From the NCBI RefSeq assembly GCF_035083965.1, contig NC_089732.1, positions 9,439,424 to 9,503,423 on the forward strand: 64,000 nucleotides of DNA. The letters are read 5' to 3'. Under the pieces are notes generated by a model, which made no database searches, was not told where the DNA came from, and saw nothing but the letters and a program-made list of their open reading frames with translations. Of the stretch, positions 13,301-25,300 are shown piece after piece; within the stretch, counting starts at the first letter, position 1; each line of letters starts with the position of its first letter. The DNA comes from Branchiostoma lanceolatum (taxonomy: Eukaryota > Chordata > Leptocardii > Amphioxiformes > Branchiostomatidae). The translations under genes were made by a program, and so were the position numbers.

Positions 13301-16300
13301 ACGTTAACGTTGTTAAACTAAAGAATATAGGACTCCTGCGGATTCCCGAGAATCTTAATCTTGTTCTGCATGTGTCATATTTCAAAAACTCTTTTTCAAG
13401 ATGTCTGACGAAGGCCTGTACGAGTGTTACTACACGGGCAGGTACAGTGACAACAAGCAAGGTATCATGAGGCTCATCGTTAGAGGTGAGTTTTCATGGA
13501 CAGCATTAAAAAAAATTACGAAATTAGAACATAGACTTTTCTATTCAATTACAGACTGAACAGGTACCAGTGTTAAACTTACCTTTATCCATGCCTTTTT
13601 CCTATGATATGTAGAGTGTCCTGCAGGCAAGTGGGCCCCTCCAGACTGTACCTCCCCATGTGCAGAGTGTTATAACGGAGTGTGTGATGATGAGACGGGA
13701 CAGTGCATCTGTGTGCCTGGGTTCGGCGGTCTGCACTGCGATTTAGGTAAACAAAACGTCATCATGCCTCTCAATCAATGGATTCTTAGCACTAACAAAA
13801 CACATGTTTTTAAGCAAATAACATCAACGAAAAGGAAGTTATAATACAGGACTCAGAAGACGTAAAATACTATCCATTATCACTGTTATTTTTCTATGGG
13901 TAAAACTACGCAATCAGATTGTTCTTTTTCATTAAGCTATGATAAATTATGTGAATTTTATGAACAACGGCAATAGTACGTTTTTGCCCTAAGCAATAAA
14001 TACTTTCTACCTGAAAAAAAACATGTCGCACGCAAATTGTAAAAAGGAAAAAAAGGGATGATCCGAGGTCGTGTTTCAAGCCTGCTCAGTCGGTTACTTC
14101 GGAGACTCCTGTATCAGCCGCTGTGCTCACGGCACCTGCCAGAACAAGATCGTCTGCGGCCCGGACCCGTTAGGCTGCCGGTGTATAGCGGGATTCCGAG
14201 GATCGAACTGCAACACACGTAAGGCTACCTCTTGTCTTTGAACCCAAAATCTCTTTAATACTGATACAAGCAATGGTACATTTCGTACACTAGCCATTTA
14301 TCCACCCTGTTTTAAGAAAGTGATCAAAGGAGCAAACCGGAGCTAGAGTCATAGTAGACTGATCAATTCATTCATATCAACATGGCCCATATGTCTCATT
14401 GGAGTCCTTGCAGCCGTAGCATGGGCGGCTGAATTGCGAGGCACGAGTCGATTAAATGATTATGCTTATGAATTACCATTGTTTTGTACGTGGCATGCAA
14501 AAACATTGTGATTCAATAATAAAAGTCCTAACAATAGAATTTGATCTTTAAATCGGCACTACAGAAATGTATTATTAGTTACCGTAGCCTTGATCAAAAA
14601 GGTTGTGTTAAAGTCCAATTGCAAGTGGTAGGGACTCAGTTACTGAATGGTTTAAAATTTACATTCAGATACTTAGTAGGATGGTTGTTGATAGCTAGTA
14701 CAATGGCTAATGATACACTAGCACTGTCAAACACCGCCACATTTTTAGCTTTCATTTGAGTCACCAAGCAGACGTCTTTTCCACATTGCAGAATGCTCGT
14801 ACGGCACCTACGGCTCGGACTGCCTACAGACGTGCCACTGCGCCAACGGGATCTATGCGTGCAGCAGATACACAGGCGTGTGTAGCAGTGGAGGGTGTGT
14901 CGCGGGGTGGGATGGCACGTCGTGCCATAAAGGTAGGACATAACTGCTACTGCGCAAATGTGTCTAATATCCACTGTATCTACTTACATGTAAGTCTACA
15001 GCTTTTTAATTTGTAGACATTTGTTAATGCGATTTTTCGAAAAAGTAGTGTCTCACGATATTTGTATATACAATCTTGATGAGAATGTAGGTTGCTTATA
15101 ATTCTCCTATTTCCTCTTAAATGACCATAACCAGATATCAACGAGTGTTCCCTGGGTACCGACGGCTGTGACCAGATCTGTGAAAACGTCCCAGGAAGCT
15201 TCACCTGTTCCTGCTGGGTTGGGTACGTCATGGACAGCGGCACATGTGTGGGCAAGTATCTAGTATTCACTTTTCTCATACATGACGTCTTCAACTTTCC
15301 GAAGTTCGAATCCCTAGCATGTCGCAATGTTATGTCCTCGGAAAAGGCGCCTTAAACCTATTCGCTCATTCTACTCAGTTAGAAATGTGTAACTAGCTTC
15401 GGTTAGGGACATTCCTTCGGATGGGACGTAAAACCGGAGGTCCCGTTTGGAGGAGAGTCACACCTCATGCACATTAAAAAAAAAACAGACTTATAAAAAA
15501 GAGTAGGGGTTCATCCCGCGGCCCGGTGTGAGTGGATCAAACCTTACAACCCGGTCTTATGAATCTTGTACGTAATGAACAAAACTGATGTGTTACGCCT
15601 AAATGCGGTTAACCTGTTATGCGGAACAAAAAAAAGTAGTCATAACACAGTGCTAAACTTTCTTCCAACGCTAAGGTATTCATGGATCAAATTTTCAAAG
15701 ACCACTGTCGCCTTCTTCGGGATCAATAATGACCAATCACTGCTGAACGTAAACTCGCGAGAGTTACAGACACGTGACTTTATTGACACGTGTATTTACG
15801 GACACATGACGTCAGCAATTGGTCAAACGTGCCACGCCCACTGTCTCTGTTGAGTGATGGTTGGAGTGCCCTGATGTACTTTGCCTCATTCATACCTCTC
15901 ATTAAGTAGTCCTGCTCAGTGGCCATTATTCTGACTTTGTCCAGTGAAGGAAGAAAGTTTAGCACTGGATTATGATTACTACCAACACAGATGAGCTTCC
16001 ATGATAAAAAAAAGTAGTGTTTTCAATGCAAAGAATATTCCAATCTTTTGCCAATATCTTTTCCTTTTCTGATTCTTGAGTACAGATGTTGATGAGTGCA
16101 GTTTGAACACCGACAAGTGTGAGCAGACTTGTCATAACCACGTGGGGAACTACACCTGCTCTTGCAGTGAGGGCTACTTTCTGTCGAGCAATGGATGGAA
16201 TTGCACAGGTAGACTACCGGCCTTTGTTGAAAATTTGGCGTGAAAAGTAATATTTATCAAGCGCTTAGGCTAAAGCATATTTGTAATGAAAAGTTCCAAG

Positions 16301-19300
16301 GTCCGTATCACACTGGTGTTTGAAGACAGTAGGCACATTTGTGTATGTAAAGTATCGAAAAAATACATCCATCCATTGCCTCCAATTGTACTTTACAGAA
16401 CCCCTGACTTCCTTCGTCATTTCTGCAACCCAACAAGCACACGTAGAATCATCCCTGTCCTCTGATGACCAACATGGGATATACTTCACTACAAACCACG
16501 AAATCAGCCTTGCGGTTGCACAGGTAATAGCAAAATCATCATCATATCTTGTCGCTTCAGTTCTGGACCCATTGTCTGGTTAGCCTCTCGTAGATCACCG
16601 TCCGTACATGTACATGTTGGGCCAAGTTCGCAGTTCTGTATAATAGCAAAATAATTCCAATAAACGGAATTAACTCATGCATGAAATCATGGAATACAAT
16701 TTTTCGAAAGTCATCCAACATGATATTCCTGTTGTATAACTTTTAACTCATACGAAGGCGTTAAATTTACAACAGGACAGCATGTTTGGACAGCATTGTG
16801 TACTTCATGATCTTCTCTATTAACCCATTACTTTATACCATAATTTGTAGGTAACAGGAGACATTGAAACTGTCAACTGGGCACTTGATGGCATCATCAC
16901 GACTCCTTCCCTCGATCTAACAGAAGGCGTTTACACCATCACAGCAACTGCAGTTAACGAGTTCTCAGAGATTTCCGCCAACCTGACACTCCGTGTTGTT
17001 GAATGTATTCATGAAGTACGCGTTTTTCACGTTGGAACCGACGGCTCCACTCCGGGAGGTTTTTCCACGCCTATAGGCTACGCTGCTTGTCAGTACCCGG
17101 CTAGATTCCTTGTCCTGGTCAGACAAGTGGGGAATAACGCCACCTTTGTCGCTAGTGTCAACGGCGGTGATCACTTCGAAATCCCAACGCTCGTAGACTC
17201 CAACCAAGCCGGCAATCTGATGTCATACCATGGCGTCATACCGTACAACCTCTCGGATTACCACCTGGCAACATTCACGCTCACGTTTCAGAACCAAGGA
17301 CAGTACCAAGTTGTAGTCAATGGGACAAATATCGTGTCTGAGGCCGCGGCAAATGTGACTGTAACGGCACAGTGGCCGGTAACAAGTGTCCTTGTGACCG
17401 ACAACAGTCCGGCTCAAGCCCCGGACCCCGTCGTCTTCACCGTCTGGCTCATGGACTTAACTCCGCCCACGGATTTGTTCTTCGATGCCTCCTATGGCGA
17501 CGGTTTTGATGGTAGCGTATGCATTTTCTCACCTTTACTCAAAATTGCAATTGCGTAATATTGTCGTTACACTGATATCAGACAGAATTGCTGTAACGCA
17601 CATGTGACAGTGTACATGATAGGAAAAATAAGTTGTTTCCTTTTTTTCCTTCCCCCCACCTGCTAGACGTCGGTTTTTACGTTGGAGACCAGTACAGCTC
17701 CATGCAGCCAAGTTTCGACATCATGTACTTGTACTTGCCTGGATCGTATTCATTTTTCATCCGAGTGTATAACCAGGTAAGACTAACGAAATTTTGTAGC
17801 TCGTTAGTTTGTGTTGTAACATAAACTTCCGACACAATGAAAGAAGAAATGAAATATTTTGCACATTATGCCAATACTCCTAGCTTCTCAAATCCCTAGT
17901 TTATAAAATTTCTATACTCAATATTCAATATATTCATCAGGTTAGTGAGGCGTATGGGTCCATTTACGCCACCCAGGACTACCAGCCCTATGGCTTGAAC
18001 ATCACATCATTCTCTGCGTTTTCGGGAATCTACAACGGCAAGCTATTGTACGAAGGTTAGGAAAACTTTCTTCTTGAGTTTTTTTTTGTCTGTGTGCATC
18101 GAGCATTTCATTTTTTTTTGCTTTAATCCTACGCAATGTGATGGTGTAACACCCGTGTAGATCTAATACGTTTTCATGCAATATTTTGTAGGTGTGAATA
18201 TGACTGGACAGGGCCCAGGTGAAAACATCTTCCCCAGCCCCCCACATCTCATGCCCGTGAACTTTGAGTACGAGGTCTCCCATGGAACAGAAGATGACGT
18301 GCACACTAGTTGGTAAATTCACACTACTTCAACACTACTTTAAGCATTAAGTATAGAGGCAAATTAAAAACGTACAATGACACTAAGGTAATGTCCTTGG
18401 TGCTGAAATGGGGGAGGAGGTCCCTTATCCCTGCCATGCGGGCTAAATGCCGATTCAGTGAAGAGTGATTGCCATGGGCCGCTCCAACGCAGAGGAATCA
18501 TCGGTAGAGGTGCCCCGAGGTGGTCTGACCAGTTTGGATACGCTCTGATATCGATGTGGAAAATGCTAGTAACGCACAGGGACAAACTATTGCGCTGTAC
18601 GCAATTGTCCCTTATTATTGTTGTTGTTTTACTGGAACTGGTAAATAAAAAGAACAGCTACGGTCACTGTGTTCTTCAATTTGACATTTCAACGGCTTGA
18701 TGTCCTCCCGTCCAGGTGGTTTATTGGTGATGAAGTTGTTGGACAGGAGTTGAAGCTGTCCATCACATTTCAGGAAGTTGGGACCTACGCCGTCACCGCA
18801 ATGGCCTTTAACCATATGGCTGTCATGAGCGGTGAATTTCAGGTAAAAGCAAAAATCGTTTTTTCGAAATTTGAATTTAAATCCAAGTGAGATTTTTTTA
18901 AACCTATGGCCTCGCTCAGTATGAATGACCCATCAGTTTGGACATATGACTCTAGTAAGAGGTCAAAGGTGTTTGGAAGTCTGTACCACCCATCGGCTCG
19001 GGTGAGGTTTGAAAAAGGTCGAAGTTGATAGACTCAATTACTTGTTGTCCATGAGTAAGCAGAAAGGTTGTTTAAAACGGCTCCTACGTTGGAACAACTT
19101 TAGCGACGCGTTGATCTACCATTTCCCCATGCAATTGTGATGTGTATCGGTGATGGTTGTTAACAGGTGGACATCTACGAAGCCATCACAAACGTGTACG
19201 TGGCCAGCAATGGCCCGGTCTTACTCGGTGAAACGGTGACCTTTGTTGTCTTTGCCACTTCTCCTGGAACGACCAGTACCTTTCTATTACAGGTAATATC

Positions 19301-22300
19301 ATATACATTCACTTATGTATCGATAGACTTGTAAGCTGCAATGGCCCAAACATAGATATCTAGTGGAAATTATGCAGAGTTAAAATGCTGTATGCAAAAT
19401 ATTACCAAAAGCATGAGAACCATGTGTGAAGAAATATGATGTCGTTACATATCCTTATGTTAAGACATACAAATATCGTAACGTATACACTGCAAGTTAT
19501 CTAGTACTACAATACAATATCAATTGTGTCTTTAGCTATTATATACCGAGCGTTGTTTTGCGTCTTGGAACGGTAAATCTGTTTGCTTTTTACAGTTATC
19601 TGAGGAAGACCAGAATCCGGTCATGCTTACTCCACCTTCTAAGGACGCCAGCTCAGTTACCATAGTTGAGTCAACATTTCAAGGCATCAACTTTCCCTTC
19701 AAACTGTCAGACGTGTACGTCACCCTCTACTCCTTCGTGTATCCCTCCGCCGGTACATACCGGGTCCAAGTTAATGCAACCAATGCTGTTTCTACGGCCT
19801 ACGCAGAAACTATGGTCACCGTGCATCAAATCCCATGCTTCAGACCGCGGGTTGACATCAGAGACGACGGGATTAGCACGATTGTCAACCCGACAGCATA
19901 CAGAAGGAACCAAGACATAGCTGTAGCAGCAACTGTACAACTAAACTGTACTGATGCAGATCTTAGGACGTTCAAGTGGAAAGCCTATACCATGGCAGGC
20001 CTTCAGTCCATCCCGTATTCTTCAAATGAGGCAACAATCAATAACATACTCAACGGGACTACTGAAGTCATCATCCCAAAGCACACGTTAGGATACGGAC
20101 GTTACATATTGGAGTTTTCTGTGACGGAAGTTCACAAGGTGAATGGCACTGACGTAATGATCAGCAATACGGACTACACGTGGTTCGAGATCGTCGAAAG
20201 TGCCCTGATCACGAGAATTTCTGGAGGGTCCCTAATATCAAGAGGTAGGCTTTCTTTTGACAAATATTGCTGAAGATGTAGAATAGTCAGTAGAATTTTC
20301 CCTTTGTTTCAAAAAGTAAACAAATATTGCTGTTTCTGGCAATATTCAATAGATCTATCCAATTATTATAGATCTAGCTATCAATCTTCAAGAGCAAATT
20401 GCAACAACAACACACAAAAGATAATAAGGCTGAACATTGCAAAAGCAAATTGCAACAACAACACACACAAGAAATAAGGCTGAACAGAGGCCTCCACGGG
20501 TTACTTGTTGCGTTTCAATACTACGAATATGATGTCTCTTTTAAAGTTTTAGAATCTCCTCAACAGTTAGGTAAGCAAATCTACAATGGTAGTGTGTCTG
20601 TTGGCTCCTCCGCGCGACTCTATGTAACATCGCTCTCTCTGCGAACAGGGCAGAACTCGACAGTCAAAGTTGATGCATCCACATCGTACGACCCGGATGT
20701 ACCTGAGTCCGAGTCTACCTCAGGGTTGACGTACACTTGGGCGTGTCGACTGGACAATGAGACCTTCCCTAACGACACAGGATCAGCCGAGTGGATGGAA
20801 GGTGCGTATTTAACTTTCACAGCTATGATATCGCCGTTTACTGAAGCTTTTTCAGAAGAAGCCAAATGAGTCTCACGTTGCCATATATCTTCCTTTTATT
20901 CAGGAGGATGTTTAGCAGTTGGGAAGAGCTGGCCAGTGACGAACAACACGAATCCTGTACTGGTCATCCCAGGAGGGACTCTAGATGGTGAGAAAAAGTT
21001 CATAAATAGACAGGGAGCAACTTATCAATGATGGCATTCATGATCCATGCGGTATTGTAGAGAACGACCAAGATATATAGATATAGACATGATATTTTAT
21101 GACTTCTTCTATATGTGTACAGTTAAACGTAGTTGCTTTAACTTTTCTCGGTCAACACGATTCTGTTTCAGGGGGAACAACGCACGTTTTTCGGGTAACA
21201 GTTTCGAAGCCCGGTCGACAAGTCGGCGGCCACGCAGAAAAGACAGTCGTCATGGTGGAAGGCACTCCCCCCGCCCTGGAAGGAATCTCGTAAGCACCAT
21301 TAACGTAAAATCCATTGAAACTTTGTATCCTGTACTTCAAAATGTAGAATCACCAGATTTTGTACCGAACGTACGATACTTTTCACAAAAAAACGTCCCA
21401 GTAATGAGTAAAAACATTGATTTTGAAAGTTTAAAAACCAATTTTCACACGTTTTATTATTTCAGGTGTGTGCAGAATTGTCAACAGTATTTGAATCCAT
21501 CGGAACGTTTAGTTCTAAAGGCCAGAAGTACTGACTGCACTCCCGAAAGTCATCTTCAGTACTTCTGGAGTTTAGTTAACAACCCTGTAAACAGTAAACA
21601 ATGGATAGACTGGGACACAGACACACTCACGGGCAGACAGAAGACATACCTGTCTATACACAAAGACACGTTTAAGAGTGGAGCTGTTGCAGAAACCTAC
21701 ACCATACGACTCGACGGTAGGTGGTACGTTTGTAATAGAAATCCTCAAATACCTTATCGAAACCATATTTAACCCAATGAGTTGCCTAGCTTGAAGCTGC
21801 GATGTTCTGTGACATAACAACGAATCTTTCCAATAAGATTTTTCACCCCTTCTCTTAATCATTGTACCTGCAGCTGGCTTAGTCTTCTTCTTCCTGATTT
21901 TGAAGGCGTAATAAGCGTAAACGCACATTTTATTCCTGCTTAACCTTTAACCTACTAGTATGATAGAAAATAAGATTACTGGTTCATTTTACTTTGTTTT
22001 GACGAGTGATTAAATGCATCAATTTTTATTTTTGCTGAATTAAACAGCGTCTGACAAAAGTGTAGAGTCAACGTACACACTGTACAGCTTCACAACCAAT
22101 GTAGCGCCAACCCTGGGAACGTGCACAGTCGTCCCGGACACTGGGATCGTGATGGAGACGTTGTTTCAGGTCACGTGTTCAGGATTTTCGGACGTGAACC
22201 TGCCGATCACATACAGATTTGCAGCTATTTCTGGTGCTGCTACATCAACAGAGGCCTGGGAACAAGGTAAAGCTACACCTAGATTATGACAACCTAAATA

Positions 22301-25300
22301 TCTTACAACAATATGTAGTAGCTTATTAACCAGTACTTGATGTCCCTAAGTTTTTCTCAGACTGCCAAACTGTTGCATGCCAGTTCAACACTTCATTTTT
22401 TCCCTTATAATGTACCGTCAAACACCTGTGCTAGGTACAATGGTCTACTACGGTACGGACAGCACCTCTTCACCGTTGTATCTGCCTGTCGGGGACAAAG
22501 CCAACGACTTTGTGGTCACAATCGCCATCCGTGTCACTGACTCTTTTGGAGAAAGTACGGAAACCACGACAACCGCAACGGTGATGCGACAATCTTTCAC
22601 CATTTCTAGGACCGGCACGTAGACTATCTCATGTTCTAGAATTATGTTCTAAAAACACAGAATTGTAAAAGATCCTTCATATTTGTGACAAATAACATCA
22701 GTAAATCATCTGAAATAACTCAAGTGATGTCTGTTACTGCATTCTGTCGTTAGGTTTTAGAGGGAGAAATGAAGGAAAATGTATCAACCGTTATCACCAC
22801 CACGGAATCGACGGTTAATACGTTACTGAAGGCGGGCAATAGTCAGGCAGCTGTGCAGCTGCTGACCTCCGTCAGTTCAGCCATGAACCTCGACACAACA
22901 ACTGGCCAGGAAGACAAAAAACAGGTAAAAAAAACATTACATAGGCTGTGACCATCTGGTACTGTATCCCATGTATAATGGAACACCTGTATCATCGCAT
23001 CATTTACTGTTAAGATTAGGTCTTATCATTCGGTTGATACGGGTGCCGTCTTGTTCAAAACCACCGAGGGATGGCACATCGTTCTAAGAACATTTGAAGT
23101 CTTCACAGCAAGTGTTATGTAACAAAGGTCCCAATCTATCTGCTTTTGAAAGTTTGTTTTGTTCTGGAATGTCAATGTTTCCTCGAACGTTGTGACGCAA
23201 TATTGTAAACTGAAATCGAACTTAATCATAAAGTTGTTAGTTTGTGTACCATCTGGCCTGGTATTGAAGATAAAAAAAAAACATGATTGCCAGATACTTA
23301 TGCCATGAACGATTCTCATTATTTCCTATACGTGAAGAATGTTTTCAAAGATCCTGCCTACAGGTAAAGCGTTTTTCGCTCTTCTCTACCTCAGCTGCGG
23401 AAAGGTGCCATTACCAGTTTGAACAGGATCCGGATTCAAACACTGGACAGTCTGCATCAAACTGCTACCGCCATGGCTCAACTTACCAAAGAGGACACCG
23501 AGCTCTCAGGGGACGCACAGGTAGAAAAATAAAGACTTGCAATGCAACCAGTAAACTGGGCTGTGAATAACAAATCGTAAAATACCAATTGTAACCATCA
23601 CTAGTATTCCTTCCGCTTGCAACCATGCACTGGATACTAGTAACACTTTATCTAGTAATGTTTTTGATTTCGTTGTAACTACACGAGATGTAGTGGGGTC
23701 TTGAAAAACACCACTGTACCTAGTTTTCTAGAGATACGTTTAATTGTAAGTCTAATCATTTTGTCAACATTTGTTTAATATCTTCCTCCCTGTTTGCCAG
23801 GATCTGGCTGTATCGAAACTCACAGAAATGACGACATTTCTGAGGGCAAAAACGGAGGATGGGACAGCAAGCGTTCAGGTAGTAGAGTCTACCACACAGG
23901 CTCTAATATCCGGCCTGGCTAATGTCGTCAAAGCAGCTGCCAGGAGAACCTCAACAGCTCATGGCCACTTCACGGTAGGTACAAAACATGCTAAGCAAGT
24001 ACTTTTATTCTAATCACAATTGTAAACGTGTATATGTGCTATAGGCTACAAGTATAGCGCGACAAGATGAGATGATGATATGTGCTATCGATATAGAATT
24101 ATGTAGACACGTTGGAACGCTATATTTGCCAGGTTTGGAGGAAATGATGGTCATTTTTAACACAGGTAGTATAGAATGACACTCTATGTGATAACCTGTC
24201 TTTTTCATGCTCTGCTAGATAGGTTCAACGTTTCAAAATCAAACCGGGCAATCTCAAAAGTTGCGTTGAAACTTTCCTTATTGATCAAGAGTAAAGTCCT
24301 TAACATAGTCAGCAATAGCGGATTTTGTCTCATTTCAGCCAAAGGTGTTCCCGTGGTCCTCCACTGTCATACAGCAGTCGCTGCAGACAATATCTACCGT
24401 CAAACAAACTGTTCTTACCACGATAGCCCCTGGGGAGAAACCCAAGGTACTGACCACCCCAAGCCTCGCTATCATGCTGCAGCGAGACGAATGCCGGGAT
24501 TTCCGCGCAGGCGCGTATGTGCAGGAGGACTTTGGTAGTCTCTTCTCAGTACCAAGTTGTGATGACCTGTTCAGGAACGGCACCATCCAACCAGACCAGG
24601 TCATAGATATGCATGTAAGTTTCTTACTTGCACGTATAAGCTATGCTTGAAAAGCAAAAACTGTTAATTTTCGTACATTGACAAGCATTCGTCTTGTCTT
24701 GGGCACAAACGGTTACTTCGTATCAGGCAATGGTAATCTTCGTCATGAGACAAATCTCTATGTTTGACAGCTTCCAAATTCTGTCAAAACAGGAATAAAA
24801 TTTTGACATAAAACTCTAGTTTTTATAACGCTTTTGTTTCATATGATGATATTCTTATATCATATCTGCTTGTTAGATGACGCACTTCAGCAATAACCCT
24901 TATCAGTGGGCTACTAACATAAGTCTGGAGGATACCGTTGTATCATTGGAGTTCACATCTGAAGGCCAGAACATCGCTGTACGGAACCTAACAGAAGCAG
25001 TTGACATCATCCTGCCTCGGGACGATAGCTCCGAGTTCTGGAACACGGTTCGGATATCAGGGGATGGTACCACAGGGGTGCAAGATGTCACTACTTTCAA
25101 CACCACCGATATCCATGTAGGTGTCATAACCTCGAATTTTCCAAAGTACTATATATATATATATATTCCATTCTCATTTTGTATTTAGTGATCAATGCTC
25201 TTTTGCTATTGGTTACTTTATGGCATGTTTCTTTTTAGGAAAATCAAACCTTTCATGTCTTGCTGCGACCGTCAAATCCGGATGCAGAACTAACTCTGTA

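Larger units (their letters stand above)
10951..14932 (+). other. Gene B exons 3-9: Tie-receptor-like Ig and EGF module
   Basis: Exons: 10951-11094, 12343-12528, 12736-12914, 13401-13485, 13615-13746, 14081-14218 and 14792-14932. The first two encode an Ig-like region beginning VDLYVEM. Exons 5-6 encode a second Ig region with the strand-F motif DEGLYECYY and the ending MRLIVRECPAGKW. In human TIE2, as I remember it, the same place reads DAGVYSARY then TRLIVRRCEAQKW. The next three exons are short EGF-like domains matching the Tie EGF trio, including CGPDPLGC against TIE2 CLPDPYGC. Order, spacing and cysteine pattern agree with the Tie1/Tie2 N-terminal Ig1-Ig2-EGF block. No third Ig, fibronectin or kinase part follows. 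The block is absent from gene A, where the flanking EGF exons are adjacent. Homology to Tie is from memory of the family; the motifs themselves are visible. Confidence 0.75.

Noticed and set aside
14636-14974. 112-codon minus-strand open frame
   Set aside because: It is the antisense shadow of gene B exon 9 and flanking intron, with no family features.
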